A DNA stretch of 64,000 bases from Blasia pusilla (lineage: Eukaryota; Marchantiophyta; Marchantiopsida; Blasiales), in assembly GCA_050084515.1 (NCBI GenBank), contig CM114272.1:4960001-5024000 (forward strand). The letters are read 5' to 3'. The notes beneath the pieces were generated by a model. That model did not search any database, was not told the DNA's origin, and worked only from the letters and a program-made list of their open reading frames with translations. The translations under genes and the position numbers were made by a program. Numbering within the stretch: position 1 is the first letter of the stretch; each line of letters starts with the position of its first letter. Below are positions 34,440-45,143 of the stretch, piece after piece.

Positions 34440-35416
34440 TGTTGTGTGCCTACTCTCTTTGAAGGTCAACCTTAGTGTTGCGGAAGCGTACGTTCAGTAG
34501 GACACGTTCTCATCGCCCACTTGCACCCAAACGCACTCACGTTAGTCTTGCTTTGGGTCCAACGGCCTTCCAACCCACCGAGTCCCCAACTCGGCATCTC
34601 ATCAAGCTCAACCTTCCCTCATTCCTAGGTTCCCAACACGGCAAGTCCTTCAAGACTTGGAACAAACTTTCTGGTTAGTTAAGAAACCTAAAACAACACG
34701 TGCGCGCCTAGCGGTCCCAACTGTTCAAAAAACCTTGTGCGAGTTCCTAATCCAAATCCAAATAATTGAGTCTCGGTTTGGAATCCAAGAGGGATCTATA
34801 AAATTCACGTCAATAGACTTGGTTCAGGTTTTCAAGCCCAACTCCAAACTCCCGAGCGGCCCGTGACACCAAAAGTGGGGTCCGAGTCCCGAGCACCCTT
34901 GGAGACCTTCCCCCGTACTAGTACTTCTCAGGATCTCCACTAACCCCCCTCCCTTTGGAAAAGGATGGTCGGGCCCTTCATTGTGGCCCTCAACCCGACT
35001 CTACTTACAGTCATTTTTGGGTCCTTTCTCAGCCGCTACTTGTGCATTTGCGGAGATCTTAAGTGCGTCTGAACCAGATTTTCATAAGCTTTCCAATACA
35101 TCCTTACTTATCCTAACGCATCTTGGAACTAAGAGTTATGGCCATAAACACAGTTGGAAACTCTCAAACGCTAGTGGCGTCCCAAATCCTTCCTTTGGCA
35201 ATCCACTTCCTAGACTTTACTCCTCCCAAGTCTTGATCTGCGTTTGGTCTAGGTTTCTTAGTCGCGACCATAACATATGAAACGCCGAAGCCTCGCTATG
35301 CGTCGTCTCTCTGTCTCTTCTCTGAGAGCACTCCAACGCGTAAACCATCTTAGTATGAGCCCGCTAGTGTTCCGATGTTCCGCTTTGGCCCTCGTTTGGT
35401 CATAAGGGTCGCGACA
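34440..35416 (-). repeat. 5' LTR of nested gypsy element
   Basis: 977 bases. On the minus strand it runs TGTCGCGACCC...GGCACACAACA, with proper TG...CA ends, and aligns with the 3' LTR and both solo LTRs. Short indels and many substitutions separate the copies, so the insertion is not recent. Confidence 0.92.
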
Positions 35417-36490
35417 AATAGTGATTTGGCTCGGCAATAAGTAATGTTGCCATTGCTTCAAGCACCAGATAACTGCATACATCTCCTTCTCATGGGCGGC
35501 CCAACGAACCTCTACTTTGCTGAGTTTGTGTGATTCATAGGCAACAAGAGAGCCGTTTTGCATCAACAGTCTGCCAATCGCCAGGTTTGACGCATCTGTG
35601 TGAATCTCGAAAGGTTCACCTTACGAAAGGCAGCGCCAACACAAGTTTGGTGATGAGGACCTATTTCAATTGGAGAAATGTCCGGTCCCGTTCAGGCGTC
35701 CTGCGGAATACTACATTCTTCTTGGTGAGTTTGTGGAGTGGGCCCACTATTCCGGAAAACATACTAATATGTTTAAGAAAATAAGTTGCTAAACCTAGAA
35801 ATGACTACAACTAAGGCACGTTTCGGGGTTGGGGCCACTCAATCAACACTTGAATCTTGGTGTGATTAGGATGAACGCCATCATGATCTATGAGACACTC
35901 TAAAAATATGACATTCTGCAATCTGAAAGAACACTTGCTCTTCTTGAAATACAGTTTCTCCTTTCAAAGTCTTCTCATAACGTCTTCAACATCCAGGTTG
36001 AAGAGGATATGAGGTGTATCCACCTCTGTTGTGCGCAGGTTTGGGAGAACTCTATGATATCGTCCAAGTATACAATCACTCATCCAACCAACAACGTGTG
36101 ATCAGGTTTTGTGAAGAACCTCCCTATGGTAAGCCTATCCATAGTCTCGTCCATCAACGGGGGTGGATAGTGGTTCTTGACAGTCACCTTGTTAAGAGCA
36201 CAATAATTGCTACACATCCGAAGCGTCCCATCCTTCTTCGCCACAAACAGAATTGGGGCAAAAAATGGCGATACACTGGGTGGAATGTGATTCTTGTTCA
36301 ACACATCATTCAACTGGGCTTTGAGTTCTTCCATCTTGATGCACATCATGCGCCGACCTCGCCCCATGCTAGGGATATCCGCGCCCGGCTGAATCTCAAT
36401 CTTGTGATCAAGCGCACGCCTAGGCGGGAGTTCTTTGTGCATTAAATCAGCGTATCGCTCTAGCAAGGCCTGGATATCAAAATGAATTGG
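35417..36490 (-). pseudogene. Older Ty3/gypsy element: reverse transcriptase start and RNase H
   Basis: 36080-36466 encodes the start of reverse transcriptase (HKIEIQPGADIP, FFAPILFVAKKDGTLRMCSN, ALNKVTVKNHYPPPL). 35420-35560 encodes RNase H (GSLVAYESHKLSKVEVRWAA, HEKEMYAVIWCLKQWQHYLL). The polymerase centre between them is deleted or decayed. The frame is interrupted at 35417 by the 9.3-kb nested element and resumes at 26109, where the target duplication lies. Confidence 0.88.
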
Positions 36491-37147
36491 GGGCGTCTTC
36501 CGGTTTTAACTGAGGGCGTTTGGGTTCTGGAGGGGCTTATGACAGCAAAGCCGTCCAAGCCTCATCGACAGTTTTTAGCAGTTTGTCAAACTAACACGCG
36601 CAGCAAACCTGGTGGGTTACTTGCGCTTCACTAAATTACAGCGCCATGGCTTCGGGATCTTCCACGGTTTTAGGCGCCCTCAGCAAGGGAACTTGTTCCC
36701 ATTGTCTAAATCTATTGTAAAGCGACAAAAATCCGAGGTGCGGTAAGAGGAGAGGAAGAGAGGAGAGAGGAGAGAGGAAACTACCTTCAACCGAAAGAGA
36801 TACTTTTTTTTTAAGAGAGTTTCCTATGATTTGAAGAGGGTTTCCGTTGGGTTGACGAGAGGAACTTTTTGTGTGAATTTTTTTGCACTTTTCTACTCAA
36901 TTCTTAAGGACTCCCACAGTTTTGTTTTCCTCTTCGACATTTTGGCAACCCCTCTAAGTTTGACGAGTTGCAAATTGCACAAAATTTAGAAAATTGAAAA
37001 TCCATGGAATCATAAGTGTGGAACTAATCACTTTTTCCATCCAAGGTCTGGAAAAATCTATCATTTTCCCTCGGCTGAATAGAGTTCAAGCTCAAAGTGA
37101 AGGTTCTGGAAAAATGAAAGTACAGCCTAAAACCTCATTTTGCATCC

Positions 37148-40100
37148 TCAAAGTGGTTTGTTTAAAATACTTCGCACTTCTTTGAGGGAGAGAATTGGTT
37201 GGTGGATTCCTACTCCTACCTCCAACTCTCTTAAAACTACAAGCAACACATAGTACATGTGCTTATAAGGAAAATACCTTTTGCCACTTGTCTCTCTTTG
37301 GACAAAGTCATCACATGAACATGTGGGAAAGCAACAGATGTGCACCACAAACACCCCTATGACACTTGAATTTACAGTGTTGTTCCTGATCCAATACATC
37401 CTTCCTATTCCATTGCCATTGTGGACATCTTTTGTGGCGATGATCTCCATTTTTGCCTCTCGAGCTGATGCAATTCGCTTTGCTCTCTCCACCGTTGGCC
37501 TACACATTCTGTTTCTCTTCACCCCATTTCTAGACTCAAACAGAAATAGTGGATTGAGATCATCCACCTTCTCCGAGTACATGTTGATGTCAATCTTGGG
37601 TTGAATAAAAAATGCGAAGGTCTGTGTAATGCGAACATGCTCCAAACGTCCTCCGTCTACGAGATTGAAACCGGCACTTGTAAGATTGTCCACTTCGTAC
37701 CTGCGGCGATGGGCCAAATAGTGGGGGTATTCCTCGGAGCTCCGATGGCAGTCGGATAAGACTTGCGGAGAGGGCAGAATTCATTTGGGCAGAAGAAGTA
37801 CTTCAATTGATCCCCGGTTCTCTTGAAATGATCAAAGGTTTTGAGTCTCCAAAACCCAGGCAATGGTCGTCTAGTCCTTGTACAGTTCTTATTTAGGAAA
37901 GTGCCGCATGCTCTCCTAATGCCATCAGATCCTGCCCTGCAAGTGGGTCCACGTCCGGGGTTGCTCCGAGATATATGCCACCGTTTCAGGTTGCAATCCA
38001 CCTCCATGACAGGAATACCATACTGTTGAACCACCCAGCGACCGGATGTTGCGGACTTCCAACAACGGAGGGCTTTTGAAATAAAATATTCACTGATTTT
38101 GGAGAAGTTACTCCATCACGGATTTGGGAGCGGTCTGGGGTCCCCGAATACCTGGGCGGCGTTATTTCCTCATCCAAATCAATCACCGGATTGGTTCCTT
38201 GATGCTGCCTCTTCACTTGCCTGAAGTCAAGATACTTATCCGGTCTCCACGAGTCTCGCTCGGACTGCTCTACCACCATTTGTATGGGACGTCTTGAAAC
38301 CCGCCCATGAATATCCCCACCAATGTGTACGTCTTGCTCAAGGGGAGTTCCTGCTACGCACCGGTTGAAGGCTTCCACATAGAGTTTTTCATCACCAGAT
38401 CTTACAGTCGCCCTAACATAGAGCTCGTAGATCGAAGGCCCCCTTCCTTTTGTTATGCCTTTTGTGAGGAAGATATGGGATACTGCAGACTGTAGCATTG
38501 CTCTTGCCTGGTCTTGTTGGCATGCCTCCACAAGTGAAATTCGTTGGCATGCTTGTGACGACCTCCAAGAGGAATGAACACTTTCTGCTAAACTTATGTT
38601 GGGGCAGAGGGCATTTTCATGAATGTTCAATCCCTGCAACGACGGCAATGTTAGGAGGGAACGAAAATAGCTGAGAAGTCAAAGAAATAAGCTACCTGTC
38701 GGAACCAGACGGGTTGCAAGGCCGAGGCATCCCATGAACGACTCTGCGACCTATCGGGTCCCGACGTGTTCAACCCGTTCCGTGTTGAATGACTACTACA
38801 ACCGGCCGATTCTGACGGGTTGCAAGAACCTTTGGCCACTCCAGGCTGGAAGATCCACGTGCAAGTCATCCGAAATCTATTCGGGTCAAACTATTTGCAG
38901 GCCTTGTATACATGCAACTTGCATACTTGTATACGGGTTGCACCAAAATTCTTAATGCAACCCATCGGTTTCCGATTGGTTGCACACTCAGGCAACCCGT
39001 CCGTTTCCGACGGGTTGCACACTCGGGCAACCCGTCGCATCCGACAAGTTGCTTGGTTTCTTCAATTTGAAATCCCTATAGTTCCCACGCTTCTCAACTT
39101 GAGCTGCAACTTTTCAAAAAATTCTCAACGTGAGCTTGACAAGACGAAATAGTGAACTTACCTGCGGCATGAAGTTTCCCCATTGTCTCATAAGTACAGT
39201 CCACCAACTCAGCAAAGAGCACAACTCTTTGTACTTCCCCTCAATCGCATGCTTCCTCCACCACCCATGAAGTTCTTCTTGGCATTCCATGGCCTATTTC
39301 AAGGTTTTGTTGTCCTTGCAGCGTTGGAGTAGAGTGACATGCTCTGTCCTCTTATTCTCCTTGATGCAAGATTTGGTGTACCGGGTCATAGATTGTTGCC
39401 AATGGAAAGCATCCGACCTTTCCCTCTCCGGTTGAACCTCTCCACCCTAGAAAACTTCCTTGATAGCAATCCGCCCAGGTTGTGCATTGTCCGCCATGAA
39501 CCCATAAATTTCCGGATGGTGGCCTTTTGTTTTCCTTCACCACCTCCAATAAGAGCAACCAACACATCTTCAAACTGCCAACGTCTTCTGCTTTTACTTC
39601 ACACACAAATATAGTTTTGAGTCCCTTCTCCACATGGTCATAAACGTGAGCACCCATTTTCAACCATCCATTCAGCACTCTGTAGCAAATATCAAAGTTT
39701 ACGCAGCTACCGTAAAGATGTTCCCCTTCCCTCATTCGATCTATAAGATCGAGGCCACTCGACGGACCTGTCGTTGACATTTTGAAGACATAGGTCCTCG
39801 ATCCTTTGCCTCCCTGGCCCATGAATTGCCATCTCTGAATGAATGGAAATCTAGAGTTGGCCTTGATTCTCGCAATGGCATCCAATACCCGTATTTGACG
39901 CAGCAAATTCCGGAAGCATTCAGGATCAGCAAGAAATGCGAGATTTTCCCAGAGTTATTTCTCCTCAGCAGCCGTGATCTCACCCTGTCTAGGGTTTCCA
40001 AGCAATTGTTCACAAGTTTGTGATGCTTTTGTGAGCTTGATCACTCTGAGTTTAGAACCCGGAGAGTTTCTGTAGACCTCGGCCACTTTCTTCGCCACAT

Positions 40101-41092
40101 CCTTCTTGATGTGTCTCTGAATTGCATCGGTCAAATTTGTGGACAATGAAAAATATGTATGCAAGACACGCTCCAACGCAGAAAGGGGATGCCTGACAAT
40201 GAGGATATCGATGGCCTCCTGGCGGTATGGTAGCACCGACCTCATATGGAGTTTCTGCATTCTTGGGGGGGAATTGCGACGTATTGACCCGCCCGTTGCG
40301 CTCTAGATACGGGCATGCTGGACTTCTACACTCCAAGGCTCCAACGCATTGGCGGCGGGAGACAATCCAAGGACCATCTCGAATTGAAGCACTAGTTCGT
40401 TGAAGCCTGCACCATCGATGACAATCAGACTTTCTGTCCATACCCTTCAAGCGTCCTCCATCTTTCTTTTGAGCAAGAGTAACAAGTGGAGGCAACTCAA
40501 AAATGCAATTACCATCGTACGTAGGCGGCAGCTCGTCCACAAGAATGTGCTTGAACATTTTCAAGGCCAGAGATGATAGCAAACTACTGCTTGATACTCG
40601 CAAGAGGAACGAGTAGGCAGATAGAGGGCCTGATTGATGTCTGACAGATCCACTGAGGTTGACGACATTCGGAATGTCTTCAGGAAGTACAACATTGTTA
40701 CGAGTGTGTGAAGTTGGAGTCAATATCCGATCTACTGATCTAGGAGTTGCAAACGTAGAGCTCGGTGCACTAGGAAATTCTCGGCCGTCTACTTGGGAAA
40801 CTGAGGAATGCAGAGGCAAGCCGTAAACTCTGTATTGACCATTTACTAGAGGTAGGAGATTCCATACTTTACGGTCTCCAATCACTTGCTGGACTGTCCC
40901 ACCTATTATGTCCTCCATACCGTCCACCCCAACATCCTTGGATACAAAGGTTCCAATTTGGAGAAGAAATCACACTGAGAGAAAATTTTCATCCATTACT
41001 ATGAAGGACTCACGAGCTTGCGGTCGAACGATTTCTGATTGAGGAAGGGCCGCTAGATGACTGCCACAAGTGAGCTTCAGATAATTATCCAT
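37148..41092 (-). pseudogene. MULE-type transposase with WRKY-GCM1-like and SWIM zinc fingers, copy 2 (longest)
   Basis: Exon 1 runs from ATG 41092 to 39162, exon 2 from 38633 to 37148, split by a GT-AG intron (GTAAGT donor at 39161, TTGCAG acceptor at 38634). In order: N-terminal region (one TGA near 40972), FKHILVDELPP segment, zinc finger CVGALECRSPACPYLER...CPHCQASPFC, DDE region (FDICYRVLNGW; the GFIADNAQ equivalent is frameshifted near 39510), NISLAESVHSSWR in exon 2, and a SWIM-like PTCSCDDFVQRE...YKHMYYVLL at 37148-37717, where a Tyr replaces the third ligand. Zinc finger plus DDE plus SWIM is the Mutator transposase layout. The HxGxHxHP end of the zinc finger is deleted here. At least three frameshifts; dead copy. 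Confidence 0.65.
38634..39161 (-). other. Transposase intron filled with palindromes
   Basis: 528 bases with GTAAGT...TTGCAG borders. It contains about six copies of the GCAACCCGTCGG-type palindrome (for example near 38960-38985, 38991-39018 and 39026-39053). The corresponding intron in the decayed copy at 11930-12470 keeps traces of them. Confidence 0.75.
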
Positions 41093-41171
41093 TCCCAGAA
41101 GATTCCATTAGGAGGAGACTGAGAATAAGAATGAGGATAAAAATGGGATTGGGAATGAGAATGAGAATGTT

Positions 41172-41181
41172 TAATTTATAG
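41172..41181 (-). promoter_or_regulatory. TATA box of transposase copy 2
   Basis: CTATAAATTA on the minus strand, 80 bases upstream of the ATG at 41092; matches 2204-2213 in copy 1. Confidence 0.6.
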
Positions 41182-41269
41182 TGCATAAGGACTCAGATTC
41201 TCCTACAGAATTTGACTGACAAGATAAAGTTTGGTAGGTGAGAATGTCAGACATGATGGATTCAATTTT

Positions 41270-41965
41270 GTTGCAACCTGACGGAATCCGATTGGGTTGC
41301 AGGACTTGGGAATCAGACATGTGTGTTGCGAAGCACCTACTTCTATTTTTTGTTTCTGTGTCCCAATGCAAGTTGGAACCCGTCGGAGTTCGTTAGGTTG
41401 GTACCCCCTTCTTGCCGACCAATGGTCTTTTGAGTCGATTTTTCTAGCACCAAACTCGAGACATCGCTTGCATTTGCAAAGGCAACCAATTGTTGGGGAC
41501 TTTTGCGGGATTGTCCAACTAAAGGTAGATGTTGTGACCCGTCGGATTGTTAAGGGTTGCCTCGGAACTATGCATTGTCGCATTGTTACCCGAGGGATAG
41601 AAAAGCGTGCAACGTGTCGCTAACCAACGGGTTGCCCTGGTACTTCGCCTATTACCCCAAGATAAGGAAAGCGTGCAACTTGTCGGCCTCCGACGAGTTG
41701 CGGGTACCGCGCCTTCTTGCCCAAAGACAGCGGAGGTGCGCAACCCGTCCGCCTCAAACGGGTTGCACAAGTGCCTCGCCTTGTAACGCTTACATAAAGG
41801 AAGTGTGCAACCTGTCGGCCTCCGACGAGTTCCGCGGGTAGCCCGCATTCTTGCGCGAAGACGGCGGAAGCGTGCAACCTGTCGGTTTCTGACGGGTTGC
41901 TAGGAGATGGATGCCTGGAACCCACGGAAAGCGTGCAACCCGTCGGAGTTGTCGGGTTGGTGTTT
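41270..41965. repeat. Palindrome array between divergent genes (copy 2)
   Basis: About nine palindromes of the GCAACCCGTCGG family, in the same tandem setting with CGCGCCTTCTTGCCC-like linkers as 2340-3300. Better ones are near 41677-41702, 41740-41767 and 41935-41957. It ends about 90 bases before the TATA box at 42050. Confidence 0.85.
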
Positions 41966-42049
41966 TTCACATCCAAACTTCCATAACGGCCAACACGTCG
42001 CCATCAGGACGACGATGCAACCCAATTGTCAGCCCAATGGCTCGAAAAG

Positions 42050-42057
42050 TATAAATA
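42050..42057 (+). promoter_or_regulatory. TATA box of ParB-methyltransferase gene, copy 2
   Basis: TATAAATA in the same GGCTCGAAAAG context as 3383-3390. The leader 42148-42275 carries a shortened set of the GCGAGACGATTC and GCGACTCATC repeats, and the ATG is at 42318. Confidence 0.65.
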
Positions 42058-42317
42058 GCCGAGGGTTTGCTCATTTTCGGTTTTTCGTTTTGTGATCTCA
42101 ATTGCTCTTCCGCGCAGCGGTTGACCAGATACCAAGGGGCGCTTTACACGGCGACTCATCGCGAGACGATTCGAGCGAACGATCGCGAGACGATTCGAGC
42201 TACATAAAGGCAACTTTTTGCAACATCAGCAAGGCGACTCATCAAGGTGACTCCTCGAGGCGACTCATCGTGCATAAAAAGCAATTTCCTTGTCCATAGG
42301 AGGCATTTTTGGGAACA

Positions 42318-43320
42318 ATGACGAGGAAAAAAACTCAAGCAAGCAAGGTTGGGAACTTCACTCCCAAGGGTGGGAGGACTCCTGCGTCACCATCTCAAGG
42401 GCCTCGTTCGGCCAATGAGATAAGGCAGCAAGAAATCGAGGAGCGGGACAGGGAAGCGGAGATGAAAAAGCAGGAGCTTCTTGCAAAACATGTTAAGGAG
42501 GTGATCGAAAAATAGAACATAGAGGCTGAGGCGTCGCAATCCTTGAAGAAAAGGATCGCCAATGAAAAGCATGAGGAGAAGGGTCTGGACGCGTTGGTGA
42601 GGAGAGCAGAATTGGCAAAAGCTCGAAGGGAAAAAGCCATTGCCATTGTCCACCATTGGAGATGGTGGACATCTTTGAAGAAGCAAGAGAGCGGTCTTCC
42701 TCGTCTTTTAGCCCGCTGAAGAAATCGATCTCTATCGGATCGACGAGTTTCTAGTGGACTTGCCAAGTGCTGTCCTAGAGCAGTTGGCAGGCCAAGACAC
42801 CGACCCAATCTTCGAGCGGGTAAGAAACGATCTTGGAGTTATGTGAAGGCCCATGTTGCAATTCATCGGCAATTTAGTGTAGTTTATTGACCTTGTCCCC
42901 CTTGTGATAGGTGGTAAAGTAGATGGCAGTGATGGAGGGCCAGAACGCCCCGAGAATTCCACTTTGCCGATTGCAGACAATGGAGTACGTCCGCAAAATT
43001 CCATCTGACGAGGATATTGCAAAGCTGAAACAATCGGCAGCGACAACATCCTACGTCGACAGCTTCCCTTCTTTCTATGTTCATCCTTACGATGAACATG
43101 GAACCCAAGCGTTGGTTACGGAGGAGGACTTGGAAGCGCTCGACACATTCTGGAGGATGAGAAATCAGGAATTCAGAAGGGTAATTGAGGGGACGGAATT
43201 CAGTTGGATGCGGAACTTGATTTTCTTCATCTAGGATGGAAACAACAGGTTCATGGCGTGGACCTAGTTTTTGAGAGGAGCGCCAAACTCATTGGAGACG
43301 CATTTTTGCGTGAAGGCAGT
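42318..43320 (+). pseudogene. ParB-methyltransferase gene copy 2, exons 1-2 (coiled-coil and ParB-like part)
   Basis: Exon 1 starts with MTRKKTQASK and encodes the charged EIEERDREAEMKKQE region. It keeps the same TAG as copy 1 (after EVIEK) and has a deletion removing most of the acidic middle. The donor GTAAGA at 42820 is intact and the acceptor is at 42909-42910. Exon 2 (from 42911) carries the ParB-like part: IPLCRLQTMEYVRKI, and the DGNNR remnant of DGNHR (His to Asn). Stops at TTCATCTAG (from TGG) and GACCTAG (from CAG) break it. It is cut at about 43321 by retroelement DNA and resumes at 44422. Non-functional. Confidence 0.7.
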
Positions 43321-44421
43321 TGCGCGCCCCTTCATAAGTGGCTTTGTGTGCTAGATACTTTTGGGACTCTAGTTAGGTGAGTAGAAGGAGCTAGAACAAA
43401 AATCTGCAATTTAAATGGGATCATTGGTGCTATTTGGACCAAGATGGTGGCAGCTCACAAATCAGATTGGGATAGGAAATTAGCTTCAGCTGTCCATGCT
43501 TACAACACAGTTGAGAAGAGTACCACAGGGAAAAGTCCCTACTTCTTGGTGTATGGGCAGGATCCTCTCTCGGTACTAGAGTTGGAGTTGAAGACTGATC
43601 ATACTCTAGAAGGGCACTTCCAACCTGAAGGTGGCATAGATAGCAGGCTGGATATGATTGATGCCCTAAAGGAGAAGAAAAAGGCAGCATTAGAGAAGAC
43701 CAAGGCCGTTCAGCAACAAAGGAAGATGAGGTTTGATAACCAAATACAGCATGACCCAGTGAAGGATGGGGACATGGTGCTGATGTATGATAGTCGACCC
43801 CAAAAGTTTCCAGGAAAGCTTCACCTTTGACTGCTTGGGCCTGATCAGGTGAAGAGCATCCGGGGGAATGATGAGATCAGGTGAAGAGCATCCAGGGGAG
43901 TGATGAGAGCAGGTGGAGCTGAAGAGCATCTAGGGGAATGATGAGATCAAGTGAAGAGCATCCAGGGGAGTGATGAGATCAGGTGAAGAGCATCCAGGGG
44001 AGTGATGAGAGGAGGTGGAGCTGAAGAGCATCCAGGGGAATGATGAGATCAGGTGAAGAGCATCCAGGGGAGTGATGAGATCAGGTGAAGAGCATCCAGG
44101 GGAGTGATGAGAGCAGGTGGAGCTGAAGAGCATCCAAGGGAAGCTCGAACCAGCTTGAGAAGAAGCAAGGATGGGAAGAATGTAAAGGTAGGTCTTACCT
44201 TCAAGCGTGTCCAAGAGACAAGTCGAGCCTATGCCATCAATGCTGCTCAAGAGACTTTAGTTAGGACAGGTTCAGAAGTAGATGAGGTAGAAATTTCAGG
44301 CAGTAGATGCCTTGGAGTAGATGCTTAGGGGGAGGTAGATTTGTAGGAAGGTAGGAACCCAGAATGCCCGAGAAGCCCAAGTGGGAAGAGGGCTCTCAGC
44401 TTCACTTATAAATACTCTGTT
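43321..44421 (+). mobile_element. Retroelement fragment with 31-39 bp minisatellite inserted in exon 2
   Basis: 43444-43830 encodes a gypsy-type integrase C-terminal part: SAVHAYNTVEKSTTGKSPYF, LVYGQDPLSVLEL and KDGDMVLMYDSRP. It runs into a tandem repeat (43842-44137; about nine units around GTGAAGAGCATCCAGGGGA, spaced 31 or 39 bases), then unassigned DNA. Comparison with copy 1 (4890-4921) shows that exon 2 sequence stops near 43320 and restarts near 44422. Confidence 0.75.
43842..44137 (+). repeat. 31-39 bp minisatellite
   Basis: About nine copies of a unit containing GAAGAGCATCCAGGGGAGTG and ATGAGATCAGG or ATGAGAGCAGGTGGAGCT. Copies are nearly identical, so expansion is recent. It begins at the end of the integrase-like frame. 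Confidence 0.9.
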
Positions 44422-44432
44422 GCCATGAACAC

Positions 44433-45143
44433 ATAAGTTTCCTCTTGCTGCAAACCGTCGGACTCCTACAACTTTTTTGACTCGCCACTGTTTTTGGCAT
44501 GTTTCTTGCCGGAAGTAACTCATCAAGGTCCGACGAGTTGCTCGACTGAAAGCTGTTTTAGGATGTTTTTGGCCGAAAGCAACTCTTTGGAGGACGAGGA
44601 GTTGTTTGAGTGACCACTGGTTTAGGATGTTTTTGGCTGAAAGCAACTCGTCGGAGTCTGACGAGTTGCTCAACTGGCCGCTATTTTTGGATATTTTTCG
44701 AAGAAAGCAACTCGTCAAAGTCTAACGAGTTGCTTGACTGGCCGCTATTTTTGGATGTTTTTGGCCGAAAGCAATTAGTTGGAGTCCGACGGGTTGCATT
44801 TCCGGCACGGGAAGGTGATCGGAGTAGGGGAGCTTGATTTTTGGCGTCAAATTGCAGCTTTACCTGAAATTGCGCAGCCTGTCGGACTCCGACAGGTTGA
44901 TATGTTCACTTTTCTCGCGGAGACCACTCTCTCAATACAAATTATCTGACAACCCGTCGGAGTCCGACGGGTGGAAACCTGGCAATCACAAATCTGAATG
45001 CAATCCTTCGGACTCCGATGGGTTGCAAAATTTAGCTCATAGCTACCATTCCCACCATGAGGTGTGACAACTTGTCGGAGTCCGACGGGTTGCAGCAACC
45101 CATGTAGCTTGCAAAAATTCTTATATTGAGTTTGGATGTGCAG
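44433..45143 (+). other. Palindrome-filled intron of ParB-methyltransferase gene
   Basis: The donor is mutated to ATAAGT (copy 1 has GTAAGT at 4922). The acceptor GATGTGCAG ends at 45143. At least eight palindromes fill the intron. Several use GCAACTCGTCGG arms (44580-44740), others GCAACCCGTCGG arms (44877-44900, 44950-44973, 45066-45092). Linkers such as TGGCCGCTATTTTTGGATGT repeat between the first set. Confidence 0.75.

Larger units (their letters stand above)
26110..35416 (-). mobile_element. Complete nested Ty3/gypsy chromovirus-type LTR retrotransposon
   Basis: The element lies on the minus strand: 5' LTR 34440-35416, primer-binding site 34427-34437, gag, protease, reverse transcriptase, RNase H, integrase, chromodomain, then the 3' LTR 26110-27111. 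The flanks AATAG (26105-26109) and AATAG (35417-35421) are a 5-bp target-site duplication and prove one insertion event into the RNase H of an older gypsy element. Two solo LTRs of the same family in opposite orientation (28655-29657 and 30252-31251) were later inserted into its integrase/RNase H region. Coding is broken by frameshifts and stops, so it is no longer autonomous. Confidence 0.93.

Noticed and set aside
26110-35416. Reading the outer LTR and the nearer solo LTR (30252-31251 with 34440-35416) as one element
   Set aside because: They are in opposite orientation and have different target duplications; only 26110-27111 and 34440-35416 share AATAG.
37281-37604. Plus-strand frame of 107 codons with hydrophobic stretches
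   Set aside because: Antisense to the SWIM-like exon of the transposase; apparent membrane segments come from the reverse complement.
44440-45100. CRISPR-like array of repeats and spacers
   Set aside because: Repeats are imperfect palindromes at irregular spacing inside plant introns, with no cas genes; eukaryotic context.
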